Below are positions 44,950 to 55,842 of a stretch of 64,000 nt of DNA, one piece after another. The stretch comes from Burkholderiales bacterium (lineage in GTDB: Bacteria; Pseudomonadota; Gammaproteobacteria; Burkholderiales; Nitrosomonadaceae). The notes under the pieces are model-generated. The model was given only the letters and a program-made list of their open reading frames with translations. It was not told the DNA's origin and searched no databases. Both the position numbers and the translations under genes were made by a program. Every line of letters starts with the position of its first letter. Positions within the stretch are counted from its first letter, which is position 1. The DNA lies in the NCBI GenBank assembly GCA_024235755.1, contig JACKLV010000003.1, positions 62,001-126,000 of the forward strand, in the 5' to 3' direction.

Positions 44950-45834
44950 ATGAATGACTGGACTGACATCGTCAAACACATTACCGACACAACAGGGCAA
45001 CCGTTTGAACCGAAAAAAATCACCGCAATCGGCGGCGGCTGTATTAATCAGGCTTTCTGTGTTGCCGATGACAAGCGGTGTTTTTTTGTCAAAATCAACC
45101 ATGCCGACAGTCTGCCCATGTTCGAGGCAGAAGCTGCAGGACTTAATGAAATCGGCCAGACCAATACGCTGCGCATCCCTCAACCGATTTGCTGGAATCG
45201 GAATGCACATACCGCCTGGTTGGTGCTTGAATATCTCGACTTAAACTCTCGCGGTACGGGTAATGTCAATGAATTGGCGGCCAGACTTGCCGCCATGCAC
45301 CGTGTTCAAATGCAACAGTTTGGTTGGATACGTGACAACACCATCGGCAGCACGCCTCAAATCAATATACAGAATTCAGACTGGGCATCGTTCTGGCGCA
45401 CCCACCGATTAGGTTATCAGCTGAAACTTGCCAAACAAAATGGTCATCACGGCACATTACAAAATCTCGGTGCGCGCTTACTGGAAGATTGTGATTATTT
45501 TTTTGCCGGTTATACCCCTGTACCTTCACTGCTTCATGGCGATTTGTGGAGCGGCAATTTCTCCTACGACAATGCTGGCCGGCCTGTCGTATTTGATCCC
45601 GCCGTGTACTATGGCGACCGTGAAGCCGATATCGCCATGACTGAATTATTCGGCGGTTTTTCCGGACAATTTTATTCTGCTTACCGGCATGAATATCCGC
45701 TGGATTCCGGGTATAATATCCGCAAGATTTTATATAATCTTTATCATATCCTGAATCATTTGAATCTTTTTGGCGGCGGTTACCGTCATCAGGCTGAGCA
45801 GATGATGGGTTGTTTACTTGCAGAAATTCGCTGA
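44950..45834 (+). CDS. Fructosamine-3-kinase family protein
   Basis: A 294-residue protein of the aminoglycoside-phosphotransferase-like fold. GGGCINQAFCVAD is the nucleotide loop, FVKIN has the ATP-binding Lys, LLHGDLWSGNF is the catalytic Brenner-type motif (D and N), and FDPAVYYGDREADIAMTELFGGF has the metal-binding Asp. Such kinases phosphorylate sugar amines on glycated proteins to allow repair. It probably shares a transcript with argH. Confidence 0.88.
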   Translation: MNDWTDIVKHITDTTGQPFEPKKITAIGGGCINQAFCVADDKRCFFVKINHADSLPMFEAEAAGLNEIGQTNTLRIPQPICWNRNAHTAWLVLEYLDLNSRGTGNVNELAARLAAMHRVQMQQFGWIRDNTIGSTPQINIQNSDWASFWRTHRLGYQLKLAKQNGHHGTLQNLGARLLEDCDYFFAGYTPVPSLLHGDLWSGNFSYDNAGRPVVFDPAVYYGDREADIAMTELFGGFSGQFYSAYRHEYPLDSGYNIRKILYNLYHILNHLNLFGGGYRHQAEQMMGCLLAEIR

Positions 45835-45933
45835 CATATCATGATACCCGATAACATTGGTCGTACCTATGCCCAATCAGAATAAATACGTTTGTATTCC
45901 TCAAATTCAGATTTTAAATAGTTTTAGCGCCCG

Positions 45934-47616
45934 ATGACCAAATACGTTTTTGTAACGGGTGGCGTTGTATCATCGTTGGGCAAAGGCATTGCCGCAGCAT
46001 CTCTTGCTGCCCTGCTGGAAACACGAGGAATCAAGGTGACCATGCTCAAACTGGATCCCTATATCAATGTTGATCCCGGCACTATGAGCCCGTTTCAACA
46101 TGGCGAGGTATTTGTTACCGAAGACGGCGCGGAAACGGATCTCGATCTGGGGCATTACGAACGCTTTATCAGCACTAAAATGACCCGTCATAATAATTTC
46201 ACCACGGGCCAAATCTACGAAAGCGTTATCCGAAAGGAAAGGCGTGGTGATTATCTGGGTGGAACCGTCCAGGTGATTCCGCATATTACCGACGAAATAA
46301 AACGATATATTCAGGCCGGTGTCGGTGATGCCGAAGTTGCTATCATCGAAATCGGCGGTACAGTCGGCGATATTGAATCACTACCGTTTCTCGAAGCCAT
46401 ACGTCAAATGGCCACACAGCTGCCGGCTGATGATACCTGTTTTATCCATCTGACCTTGCTGCCCTATATCGGCTCTGCAGGAGAATTAAAAACCAAACCG
46501 ACGCAACATTCTGTCAAAGAGTTGCGGGAAATCGGCATACAGCCCGATGTTTTGCTTTGCCGCTCGGACCGGGAAGTACCCAAGGAGGAACGGCGCAAGA
46601 TCGCACTGTTCACCAACGTAAAAGAGCAGGCGGTTATTTCTGCCGTCGATGTCGACAGTATTTATATGATCCCGGCATTACTGCATGAGCAAATGCTCGA
46701 TGAGATCATTTGCCATAAACTGGATATACTGGCAAAACCCGCCGACTTGAGTATCTGGAAAAAACTAGTTCATGCGCTCGAGCATCCAACTCATACCGTG
46801 ACCATCGCGTTGGTCGGCAAGTACGTTGATCTCACCGAATCGTATAAATCGCTATCGGAAGCGCTGGTTCATGCCGGTATCCATACATGCTGCAAAATCA
46901 ACATCCACTATGTTGATTCCGAGCAAATTGAGAAAGAAGGTATTGGTTGCTTACAAGGCATGCACGCCATCCTGGTCCCGGGCGGATTTGGCAAGCGTGG
47001 GGTAGAAGGAAAAATTCAAGCTATCAATTATGCACGGATTAACCGCATTCCCTATCTGGGCATATGTCTTGGCATGCAACTGGCAGTTATTGAGTATGCC
47101 CGCAACGAAAGTGGTATGAAAGGCGCTCACAGCACAGAATTCAATCCTGACACGCCATATCCTGTGATCGCATTGATCACTGAATGGCGTACCCGGGATG
47201 GCCGCATCGAAACGCGCGATGAAAATTCGGATATCGGCGGCAGTATGCGTTTGGGTGGACAGGAATGCATATTGAAAAAAAATTCTCTGGCCTGGAAGGC
47301 TTACGGAGCGGATCAGATTATTGAGCGCCACCGGCACCGGTATGAAGTCAACAGTGACTATCTGTCCAAACTGGAGCAAAATGGTTTAAGTGTCAGTGGT
47401 GTATCGCGCGAAGAAAATCTTTGCGAAATTATTGAGTTATCCGAAACCGAGCACCCTTGGTATCTCGGCTGCCAGTTTCACCCGGAATTCACATCCACAC
47501 CCAAAACGGGTCACCCGTTATTCAAGTCATTCATCAAAGCGGCTATCAATTATTCCTGCAGCCAGCAATCAACCGGAGGAACGCAAATCAAGCATATTGC
47601 GTCTATAAAAACATGA
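45934..47616 (+). CDS. pyrG: CTP synthase
   Basis: A 560-residue two-domain enzyme making CTP from UTP, ATP and glutamine. The N-terminal synthetase domain starts KYVFVTGGVVSSLGKGIAAA (P-loop-like) and has KLDPYINVDPGTMSPFQHGE. The C-terminal class I glutamine amidotransferase domain has LVPGGFGKRG, the catalytic cysteine in YLGICLGMQLA and the His-Glu pair in GCQFHPEFTS. The normal order pyrG-eno-ftsB of proteobacteria follows. Confidence 0.96.
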   Translation: MTKYVFVTGGVVSSLGKGIAAASLAALLETRGIKVTMLKLDPYINVDPGTMSPFQHGEVFVTEDGAETDLDLGHYERFISTKMTRHNNFTTGQIYESVIRKERRGDYLGGTVQVIPHITDEIKRYIQAGVGDAEVAIIEIGGTVGDIESLPFLEAIRQMATQLPADDTCFIHLTLLPYIGSAGELKTKPTQHSVKELREIGIQPDVLLCRSDREVPKEERRKIALFTNVKEQAVISAVDVDSIYMIPALLHEQMLDEIICHKLDILAKPADLSIWKKLVHALEHPTHTVTIALVGKYVDLTESYKSLSEALVHAGIHTCCKINIHYVDSEQIEKEGIGCLQGMHAILVPGGFGKRGVEGKIQAINYARINRIPYLGICLGMQLAVIEYARNESGMKGAHSTEFNPDTPYPVIALITEWRTRDGRIETRDENSDIGGSMRLGGQECILKKNSLAWKAYGADQIIERHRHRYEVNSDYLSKLEQNGLSVSGVSREENLCEIIELSETEHPWYLGCQFHPEFTSTPKTGHPLFKSFIKAAINYSCSQQSTGGTQIKHIASIKT

Positions 47617-47759
47617 TACCGTTACTGCCTGTATGACAAATACAACAGGTTGTAAAGTAAATCGAATAAATCAATAAAAACTTCATCGAACAGCAACTGA
47701 AGTTATATATATTAAAGTTAACAACAAAACCAATCAGATAACACAGGGAAAACGTAAGC

Positions 47760-49043
<1,284 letters not shown>

Positions 49044-49053
49044 CCATGAAATC

Positions 49054-49380
49054 ATGAAATATCTGACCGCCGCTCTTTTGTCATTGATTATCATGCTGCA
49101 ATATCCATTATGGTTTGGCAAAACCGGCTGGCTAAATGTGCAGCAGCTCAAGCAAAATGTAGCTGCCGCACATGAAAAAAATCTTGAACTTCAAGACCGT
49201 AACACACTCATGTATGCAGAGATCAATGACCTCAAACAGGGAACCGATGCAATTGAAGAACATGCACGCAGCGAACTCGGTATGGTCAAAAAAAATGAAA
49301 TTTTATTTCAGATTATCGAAAGCAGCCCTTCAACCACAATGCCACCCACAAATTTTGCACACATAAATCGTGCGCAATAA
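49054..49380 (+). CDS. ftsB: Cell division protein FtsB (septum formation initiator)
   Basis: A 108-residue bitopic protein: a helix at residues 3-20 (YLTAALLSLIIMLQYPLWFG), then a heptad coiled coil (LKQNVAAAHEKNLELQDRNTLMYAEINDLKQGTDAIEEHAR) and SELGMVKKNEILFQII, the conserved DivIC/FtsB end. It joins FtsL and FtsQ in the divisome. Its place right after eno is the usual proteobacterial arrangement. Confidence 0.9.
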   Translation: MKYLTAALLSLIIMLQYPLWFGKTGWLNVQQLKQNVAAAHEKNLELQDRNTLMYAEINDLKQGTDAIEEHARSELGMVKKNEILFQIIESSPSTTMPPTNFAHINRAQ

Positions 49381-49517
49381 TTCAAGCCAATTATCCCGGT
49401 CGACACATTTACAAAGCTGCTTTACAGCCAACCGCCACTTGAAAATGCTTAAACAAACCGTATATTCATAGACGCAATATACACGTTATGATTTGAATTT
49501 TCTTCGGAGCAAATTGA

Positions 49518-50405
49518 ATGAAAAGAATTTTTCTTTTTCTTGCAACAAACCTGGCAATTGTTATTGTATTGAGTGTCACGTTACGTCTGCTGGGGTTTGA
49601 GAGAATACTGGATGAACAAGGTACCGGACTTGATCTTAATTCCCTGCTGCTGTTTGCCGCCGTGTTTGGTTTTGGCGGTTCGTTTATTTCACTCGCGATG
49701 TCTAAGTGGACTGCCAAACGGCTTACTGGCGCTCAGGTCATAGAAATGCCGCGAAATGCACAGGAACACTGGCTGGTCTCAACCGTTCAGCAACAGGCAA
49801 AAGCGGCAGGCATCGGTATGCCGGAAGTTGCCATTTACCATGCGCCAGACATCAATGCCTTTGCTACCGGGATGTCTAAAAATGACGCACTCGTCGCCGT
49901 TAGTACCGGTCTGCTGAACAGCATGAGTCAAGACGAGGCCGAAGCGGTGCTTGCGCATGAAGTCAGCCATGTGGCAAATGGCGATATGGTAACGCTTGCG
50001 CTAATCCAGGGCGTTGTTAACACATTTGTTATCTTCATATCACGGGTTATTGGGCACACGGTGGATCGCGTTATTTTCAAAACCGAGCATGGACACGGTC
50101 CGGCTTTCTGGATTACGGCTATTATTGCAGAGGTTATTCTGGGTATTCTGGCCACCATCATTGTCATGTGGTTCAGTCGCCAGCGTGAATATCGTGCTGA
50201 TGCGGGCGGTGCCAGCCTTGCCGGACGTGAAAAAATGATTGCAGCATTACAGCGCCTGCAAATGACAGTTAAACAACCTCATTTGCCAGACCAACTTGCA
50301 GCATTCGGCATTGCCGGCGGTATTGGCTCTGGACTCAAAAGTTTATTCATGTCGCATCCACCACTGGAAGACAGAATTGCAGCACTGCGCGAATCACGCT
50401 ATTAA
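49518..50405 (+). CDS. htpX: Membrane zinc protease HtpX
   Basis: A 295-residue M48 family inner-membrane protease. Two N-terminal helices, then the zinc motif HEVSHVANGDM (HExxH), two further helices around residues 160-215, and the third zinc ligand in YRADAGGASLAG. It degrades damaged membrane proteins and is often heat- or stress-induced. A bidirectional terminator follows. Confidence 0.94.
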   Translation: MKRIFLFLATNLAIVIVLSVTLRLLGFERILDEQGTGLDLNSLLLFAAVFGFGGSFISLAMSKWTAKRLTGAQVIEMPRNAQEHWLVSTVQQQAKAAGIGMPEVAIYHAPDINAFATGMSKNDALVAVSTGLLNSMSQDEAEAVLAHEVSHVANGDMVTLALIQGVVNTFVIFISRVIGHTVDRVIFKTEHGHGPAFWITAIIAEVILGILATIIVMWFSRQREYRADAGGASLAGREKMIAALQRLQMTVKQPHLPDQLAAFGIAGGIGSGLKSLFMSHPPLEDRIAALRESRY

Positions 50406-50452
50406 TTGCGTGCCCAGATTTTCTGCGATAAAAACACTACAAGTACCACGTA

Positions 50453-50492
50453 AAAGCGCCGCACCACCTGACTAGGTAGTGCGGCGCTTTTG
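50453..50492. terminator. Bidirectional terminator after htpX
   Basis: AAAGCGCCGCACCACC (from 50453) pairs with GGTAGTGCGGCGCTTT, one mismatch, 6-nt loop, followed by TGTTT on the plus strand and by A/T bases on the minus strand. It lies between htpX and the convergent gene ending at 50538. Confidence 0.85.
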
Positions 50493-50537
50493 TTTCATAC
50501 TAAATTCGTACTGCGCCTATGTGTGCCGTAAAGCTGG

Positions 50538-50909
50538 TTAGTAAGAAGACTCTACCGAGAAATCCTGCCAGACAAAAGGCGGTTGTATGGATGGCGGCGT
50601 TGGGATAAGAAAGGTTGCGACATCAAATACACCAATGACGGTACGACCAACCGTATGCATGATTCCCGATACCAAACCTATAGTCATTCCATGTACGATA
50701 GAATCCCGTTGCGTTGTTAGAATAATATTTTTAGGCAATTCAACAAACCCTGTCGCGGTATTCACAATACCGGTTACAAATTTTTCACTCGCCATCCCGA
50801 CATAGCCCTGTCCATAACCAAGGCCGTAGCCGTATCCACCAGATGCGGTCGCCTGAGAAGACACCAGGCAAAACAACAGCACCCAGAATAATTTGGTGAT
50901 TTTTCCCAT
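50538..50909 (-). CDS. Exosortase-system-associated protein, TIGR04073 type
   Basis: A 123-residue exported protein: signal peptide (MGKITKLFWVLLFCLVSSQATA), a Gly/Tyr-rich stretch (GGYGYGLGYGQGYVG), then KFVTGIVNTATGFVELPKNI, GMTIGLVSGIMHTVGRTVIGVFDVATFLIP. This matches a small family found in genomes with exosortase/PEP-CTERM sorting (by eye). Its biochemical role is unknown. GGAGC ribosome site. Confidence 0.75.
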   Translation of the reverse strand: MGKITKLFWVLLFCLVSSQATASGGYGYGLGYGQGYVGMASEKFVTGIVNTATGFVELPKNIILTTQRDSIVHGMTIGLVSGIMHTVGRTVIGVFDVATFLIPTPPSIQPPFVWQDFSVESSY

Positions 50910-51156
50910 CAGAAGCTCCTTATTTCACTATCAAAAAAATCGCACTACCCGCTTTTCACAATTCTAATGTCACGACTTATCCACAGCAGTTTACTCGCAC
51001 GCACATTACGTGACAATTTTTTAGTAACGGCAAATTCTCTGAAATGCACAGCTATAACATCATTTCAGATACCTGCCGAGATATTGATCGTTAAATTCAA
51101 ACATCCACATGCCGTTTTTGCATAACAGTATTCTAATGATTTGAAAGGAGACATTT

Positions 51157-51756
51157 ATGTACTGGGGAGTATTACTCGCAACCTTCTTTATATTTACACA
51201 ACCCGTTCTGGCTTCAATGAACAAATGCCAAGATGATGAAGGCAAATTCCATTATTACGCCAATATCATGCCGTCAGAGTGTCAGAATAAAACAACCGTC
51301 GAAATGAACAAACGCGGCGTTGTAATTCGGACTCATACCGCTGAATTTAAAGAAGCGCCAGAGATTGACCCAGCACAACAGGCTGCTGATGAACAGCTTC
51401 GCCTCGAAGCAGAGAGACGCGATGCGGTTTTGCTCAATACTTATACCAGCGAAGAAGAGATCAACTGGGCGCTTGATCGAAACATACATCCCATAGAACT
51501 GGCAATTGCAGGTATCGAAAAGCGCCTGGAAATTGCAACCAGCCAGCTAAAAAACCTGCAACAACAAGCCAATAATGCCAAACAATCCGGAAATCCGGCA
51601 TTGTCATCGATCCAGAAAGATATAATGCCAATCAGACGTGATGTCGCACAGCTTCAGAATGAATTGAAAAAGAACCACGAGCGTATTGATCAACTCAAAG
51701 AAAAATTTGCCGCCGACAAAAAACGCTTTCGGGCATTGAAACAACAAGAACTGTAA
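51157..51756 (+). CDS. Exported coiled-coil protein with DUF4124-like N-terminus
   Basis: A 199-residue protein with signal peptide (MYWGVLLATFFIFTQPVLAS). A short domain with two cysteines (NKCQDDEGKFHYYANIMPSECQN) resembles DUF4124. The rest (about residues 65-199) is a Gln/Lys/Glu-rich coiled coil (IEKRLEIATSQLKNLQQQAN, RDVAQLQNELKKNHERIDQL). Periplasmic, function unknown. GAAAGGAGA ribosome site. Confidence 0.7.
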   Translation: MYWGVLLATFFIFTQPVLASMNKCQDDEGKFHYYANIMPSECQNKTTVEMNKRGVVIRTHTAEFKEAPEIDPAQQAADEQLRLEAERRDAVLLNTYTSEEEINWALDRNIHPIELAIAGIEKRLEIATSQLKNLQQQANNAKQSGNPALSSIQKDIMPIRRDVAQLQNELKKNHERIDQLKEKFAADKKRFRALKQQEL

Positions 51757-51967
51757 ACTTAAAGCCACTGAATTTCGAATTGATTGGTGAAAAAGTGCCC
51801 AAGATTAAATAACGTAACGTTACATATAATTGAACAAATAAATTCCTATATTTTAATCGATTGCGTCATCTTGTAGTTTGCAGCACATAGCCTTGTTAAT
51901 CATCGGCTGGTATAATGCCGCCCCAGAAAACATCTGTAACAGCTTTATTTTTTGAGGAATTTATTTT

Positions 51968-53779
51968 ATGTCCCGTCCAATCCGCAATATCGCGATTATT
52001 GCCCACGTTGATCATGGCAAGACCACGCTAGTTGACAAACTCTTGCACCAGGCAGGTACGTTTGCAGCGCATCAGCAGGTGTCCGACCGCGTGATGGATT
52101 CAAACGATCTTGAGCGCGAACGCGGCATTACGATTCTGTCCAAAAACTGCGCCATTGATTACGAAGGTATTCACATTAATATTGTGGATACACCGGGGCA
52201 TGCGGATTTTGGCGGAGAAGTAGAGCGTGTTTTGTCGATGGTCGATGGCGTATTGCTGCTGGTTGATGCAGTGGAAGGACCAATGCCGCAAACGCGTTTT
52301 GTCACCAAAAAAGCACTGGCACTGGGATTAAATCCTATCGTGGTAGTCAACAAGATTGACCGTCCAGGCGCGCGACCTGATTGGGTCATCGATCAGACAT
52401 TTGATTTGTTTGACAAACTGGGCGCTAATGATAAACAGCTTGATTTTCCTGTAGTTTATGCTTCAGCTTTGAACGGTTACGCTTCTTTGGATGGTGTTGC
52501 ACCAAGTGAAAATATGCGTCCGTTATTCGATACCATTATCAAACATGTTGACGCACCCGAAGGCGATCCGGACGGCCCGCTGCAACTGCAGATCAGCACG
52601 CTGGATTATTCGAGTTTTGTCGGGCGTATCGGTATCGGGCGTATCCGGCGCGGCAGGCTGAAACCTGGACAGGAAGTCATGGTGATGACAGGCAAAAAAG
52701 TCGCCAGGAAGAAAATCAATCAGGTACTCTGCTTTCGTGGGCTTGAGCGCGAACAGATGAGTGAGGCATTAGCAGGTGATATTGTGTTGATCAACGGTAT
52801 TGATGAGCTCAGTATCGGCACAACCATTGCAGATATTGACCATCCTGAGGCGCTTCCGATCAGCATGGTAGATGAACCGACAATATCAATGACGTTTCAG
52901 GTGAATACATCGCCATTTGCCGGACAAGAAGGCAAGTTTGTTACCAGCCGCCAGTTACGCGAACGTCTGGAAAAGGAATTACTGACCAATGTCGCAATGC
53001 GCATGGAAGAAACCGGAGATACCGACGCATTCCTGGTTTCTGGCCGTGGCGAGTTGCACCTGACCATATTGCTCGAAAATATGCGCCGTGAAGGCTATGA
53101 ACTAGCGGTATCACGTCCCCGAGTGGTGGTGCGTGAAATTGACGGCGAAAAATGCGAACCGTTTGAAATGCTAACGGTCGATGTGGAAGAAAGCCATCAG
53201 GGTACCGTGATGGAAGCGCTCGGGGAACGGCGTGGTGAGTTGCAGGACATGCTGTCGGATGGCAAAGGCCGCGTGCGCCTTGATTACCGCATTCCTGCAC
53301 GCGGTTTGATCGGTTTTCAGTCTGAATTCCTGACGATGACGCGCGGCACCGGACTGATCAGTCACGTATTCGATGAGTTCGCGCCGATGCGTTCCGATAT
53401 TCCGCCGCGCCGCAATGGCGTGCTGATCTCTGGCGAGCATGGCGAGGCTGTTGCCTATGCACTGTGGAAGCTGCAAGAACGCGGCCGTATGTTTGTCAAC
53501 CCCGGCGATCGTTTGTATGAGGGAATGGTTATTGGTATACACAGCCGTGACAACGATCTGATCGTAAACCCCATTAAAGGCAAACAACTGACTAACTTCC
53601 GCGCTTCTGGCACTGATGAAGCTGTTGTTCTGACCCCACCGATACAGTTAACGCTGGAATCTGCTATCGAATTTATCGCTGATGACGAACTGGTTGAAAT
53701 TACGCCGAAAACGATACGCATTCGAAAAAAATTGCTGCTTGAGCATGAACGTAAGCGCGCATCTCGCGCTGCTGCCTGA
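51968..53779 (+). CDS. typA: Ribosome-associated GTPase BipA/TypA
   Basis: A 603-residue translational GTPase. G1 AHVDHGKTTLVDKLL, switch region ERERGITILSKN, G3 DTPGHADFGGEVER and G4 NKIDRPGARPDW are intact. EF-G-like domains II, III and V follow, with the BipA-specific C-terminal domain (YEGMVIGIHSRDNDLIVNPIKGKQLTN). It binds ribosomes and supports growth under stress or cold. Stand-alone gene before tRNA-Met. Confidence 0.96.
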   Translation: MSRPIRNIAIIAHVDHGKTTLVDKLLHQAGTFAAHQQVSDRVMDSNDLERERGITILSKNCAIDYEGIHINIVDTPGHADFGGEVERVLSMVDGVLLLVDAVEGPMPQTRFVTKKALALGLNPIVVVNKIDRPGARPDWVIDQTFDLFDKLGANDKQLDFPVVYASALNGYASLDGVAPSENMRPLFDTIIKHVDAPEGDPDGPLQLQISTLDYSSFVGRIGIGRIRRGRLKPGQEVMVMTGKKVARKKINQVLCFRGLEREQMSEALAGDIVLINGIDELSIGTTIADIDHPEALPISMVDEPTISMTFQVNTSPFAGQEGKFVTSRQLRERLEKELLTNVAMRMEETGDTDAFLVSGRGELHLTILLENMRREGYELAVSRPRVVVREIDGEKCEPFEMLTVDVEESHQGTVMEALGERRGELQDMLSDGKGRVRLDYRIPARGLIGFQSEFLTMTRGTGLISHVFDEFAPMRSDIPPRRNGVLISGEHGEAVAYALWKLQERGRMFVNPGDRLYEGMVIGIHSRDNDLIVNPIKGKQLTNFRASGTDEAVVLTPPIQLTLESAIEFIADDELVEITPKTIRIRKKLLLEHERKRASRAAA

Positions 53780-53917
53780 AGAAGAATTCCGGGTCGGAGT
53801 TATCAAAAAAGTTGTTAGTATAGAAATACGTAATAGATAAGCCTTTGTCATTTCACATGTTTGGTCTTGACAAGCCAACTGCTCAAAGGCAAAATGCTGC
53901 CTCTTGTCTTAGCATGT

Positions 53918-53993
53918 GGCGAATTAGCTCAGTGGTTAGAGCAGCGGAATCATAATCCGTTGGTCCGGGGTTCAAATCCCTGATTCGCCACCA
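53918..53993 (+). tRNA. tRNA-Met (CAT), elongator type
   Basis: A 76-nt cloverleaf with CCA encoded. The acceptor stem GGCGAAT/ATTCGCC pairs fully; D-arm AGCTCAGTGGTTAGAGC; anticodon stem GCGGA/TCCGT with loop ATCATAA (anticodon CAT); T-arm GGTTCAAATCC. The first pair G-C and AT-rich loop fit elongator Met rather than initiator. A CAT-reading tRNA-Ile (lysidine) cannot be fully excluded. Confidence 0.95.
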
Positions 53994-54051
53994 TCCAGCA
54001 TTATCTTTATGGTTTAACACATAACGCCTTGGATTGAATGTTCTGAACAGC

Positions 54052-54444
54052 ATGAACAAAAAGCACGCGCTAGAGTGCATCCTTATAATCGGACTGATTT
54101 GCATAATCAGCTACAGCCATGCACAGGTCGTCAGAACCTTTCCCATAGACAGCAAATTTGGCAAACTTAAGTCCCATTCATATCCCGAATTTAAAATCGA
54201 CAAGGAAACCATGGTGATGGGAATCGGAGGACAAATACGGAACCGCCATAACCTGCTGGTCATGCCTCCCATGCTCACGAAAAATGAGCATAAGGGTTAT
54301 GTCCGATATCAGAAAGACAGTATGGGCTTGTTGCACCGCCTATGGTTTCTAACACCAGAGGAAACCCAACTGGCAAAAGAGGAAGAAAAACTGCTTAAGA
54401 AACAAAATCCACAAAAAAAATTCTCGATACCATTCTTTCAGTGA
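54052..54444 (+). CDS. Hypothetical exported protein upstream of miaB
   Basis: A 130-residue protein with a signal peptide-like start (MNKKHALECILIIGLICIIS, cut near HAQ). The remaining part is soluble and basic, with KLKSHSYPEFKIDKETMVMG, LSPG-type turn absent and RLWFLTPEETQLAKEEEKLL near the end. I do not recognise a family. Its TGA overlaps the GTG start of miaB by 4 bp, so it is co-translated with miaB. Confidence 0.65.
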   Translation: MNKKHALECILIIGLICIISYSHAQVVRTFPIDSKFGKLKSHSYPEFKIDKETMVMGIGGQIRNRHNLLVMPPMLTKNEHKGYVRYQKDSMGLLHRLWFLTPEETQLAKEEEKLLKKQNPQKKFSIPFFQ

Positions 54445-55769
54445 GCAAAAAACTTTACATCAAAACTTTTGGCTGCCAAATGAACGAGTATGACTCGGAT
54501 AAGATGGCCGACGTGCTGCATGCAGCACATGGTATGGAAAAAACCGACGACCCGGCGTTAGCGGATGTGATTTTGTTTAATACCTGTTCAGTGCGCGAAA
54601 AAGCGCAGGAAAAAGTTTTTCACGATCTCGGACGCGTCAGGCACTTGAAAGCGGAGAATCCCAATCTCTTAATCGGCGTCGGCGGTTGTGTTGCCAGCCA
54701 GGAAGGCAAGGCAATTGTTACTCGCGCACCGTTTGTCGATATCGTTTTTGGTCCACAAACGCTGCATCGTCTGCCGGAAATGATAGAAAAACGCAAAACA
54801 ACAGGGCTGTCTCAAGTAGACATCACGTTTCCGGAAATTGAAAAATTCGATCATTTGCCGCCAGCACGTACCGAGGGTGCAACAGCTTTTGTATCCATTA
54901 TGGAAGGTTGCAGTAAATATTGCAGTTTCTGCGTGGTACCATACACTCGCGGTGAGGAAGTATCCCGTCCATTGATTGATGTGTTAACTGAAATCGCCGT
55001 GCTTGCAGACCAAGGCGTAAAAGAAATCAACTTACTCGGGCAAAATGTCAATGCGTATCTGGGAGTGCTGGATGATGGTGACATCGCCGATTTTACCTTG
55101 TTGCTTGAATGTATTCATGATATCCCTGGTATTGAACGTATCCGCTTTACCACTTCACACCCCAAGGAATTTACTTCTCGTCTGATTGAAGCATACAGCA
55201 CGCTACCTAAACTGGTCAGCCATTTGCACCTGCCGGTGCAATCCGGTTCTGATCATGTGCTTGCTGCAATGAAACGTGGTTACAGTGTCCATGAATATCA
55301 GTCAATTATTCGTCGGTTACGAGCAGTACGACCGGAGATATCGCTGTCATCCGATTTTATCGTCGGGTTTCCCGGTGAAACCGAAGCCGATTTTAAGGCG
55401 ACGATGAATTTGATTGAAGAAGTAAACTTTGACGACTCATTCAGCTTTATTTACAGCGCACGACCCGGCACGCCTGCTGCAGACTTACCCGATGATACGC
55501 CGCACTCGGTCAAACTTGAACGGCTGCAACGTCTGCAAGCGCAGATTCATCAACAGTCACGAAAAATTAGTCAGGGAATGGTCGGCAGCAAGCAACGTAT
55601 CCTGGTTGAAGGCATTTCCAAAAAAAATGCCGATGAAATTTCCGGACGCACGGACAACAACCGTGTCGTCAATTTTTCTGGAAACAAAGAACTGATCGGC
55701 CGATTTGTTAATGTCCAGATTACCGAAGCGCTGCCACATTCCTTGCGTGGTGAAGTATTTGATGGGTAA
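54441..55769 (+). CDS. miaB: tRNA-2-methylthio-N6-isopentenyladenosine synthase MiaB
   Basis: A 442-residue radical SAM methylthiotransferase acting on A37 of tRNAs. The N-terminal UPF0004 domain (KTFGCQMNEYDSDKMADVL, NTCSVREKAQEK) binds the auxiliary cluster, the radical SAM motif is CSKYCSFCVVPYTRGEE, and the C-terminal TRAM domain includes RFVNVQITEALPHSLRGE. GTG start overlapping the previous stop. It heads the miaB-phoH-ybeY-corC cluster. Confidence 0.95.
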   Translation: MSKKLYIKTFGCQMNEYDSDKMADVLHAAHGMEKTDDPALADVILFNTCSVREKAQEKVFHDLGRVRHLKAENPNLLIGVGGCVASQEGKAIVTRAPFVDIVFGPQTLHRLPEMIEKRKTTGLSQVDITFPEIEKFDHLPPARTEGATAFVSIMEGCSKYCSFCVVPYTRGEEVSRPLIDVLTEIAVLADQGVKEINLLGQNVNAYLGVLDDGDIADFTLLLECIHDIPGIERIRFTTSHPKEFTSRLIEAYSTLPKLVSHLHLPVQSGSDHVLAAMKRGYSVHEYQSIIRRLRAVRPEISLSSDFIVGFPGETEADFKATMNLIEEVNFDDSFSFIYSARPGTPAADLPDDTPHSVKLERLQRLQAQIHQQSRKISQGMVGSKQRILVEGISKKNADEISGRTDNNRVVNFSGNKELIGRFVNVQITEALPHSLRGEVFDG

Positions 55770-55842
55770 ACCAGCCTTATCCTACTTGCAAAGTTTTTAT
55801 TCTGCTGAGAAAATCGGGCTGTGTTAACAGCAGTATTCGACA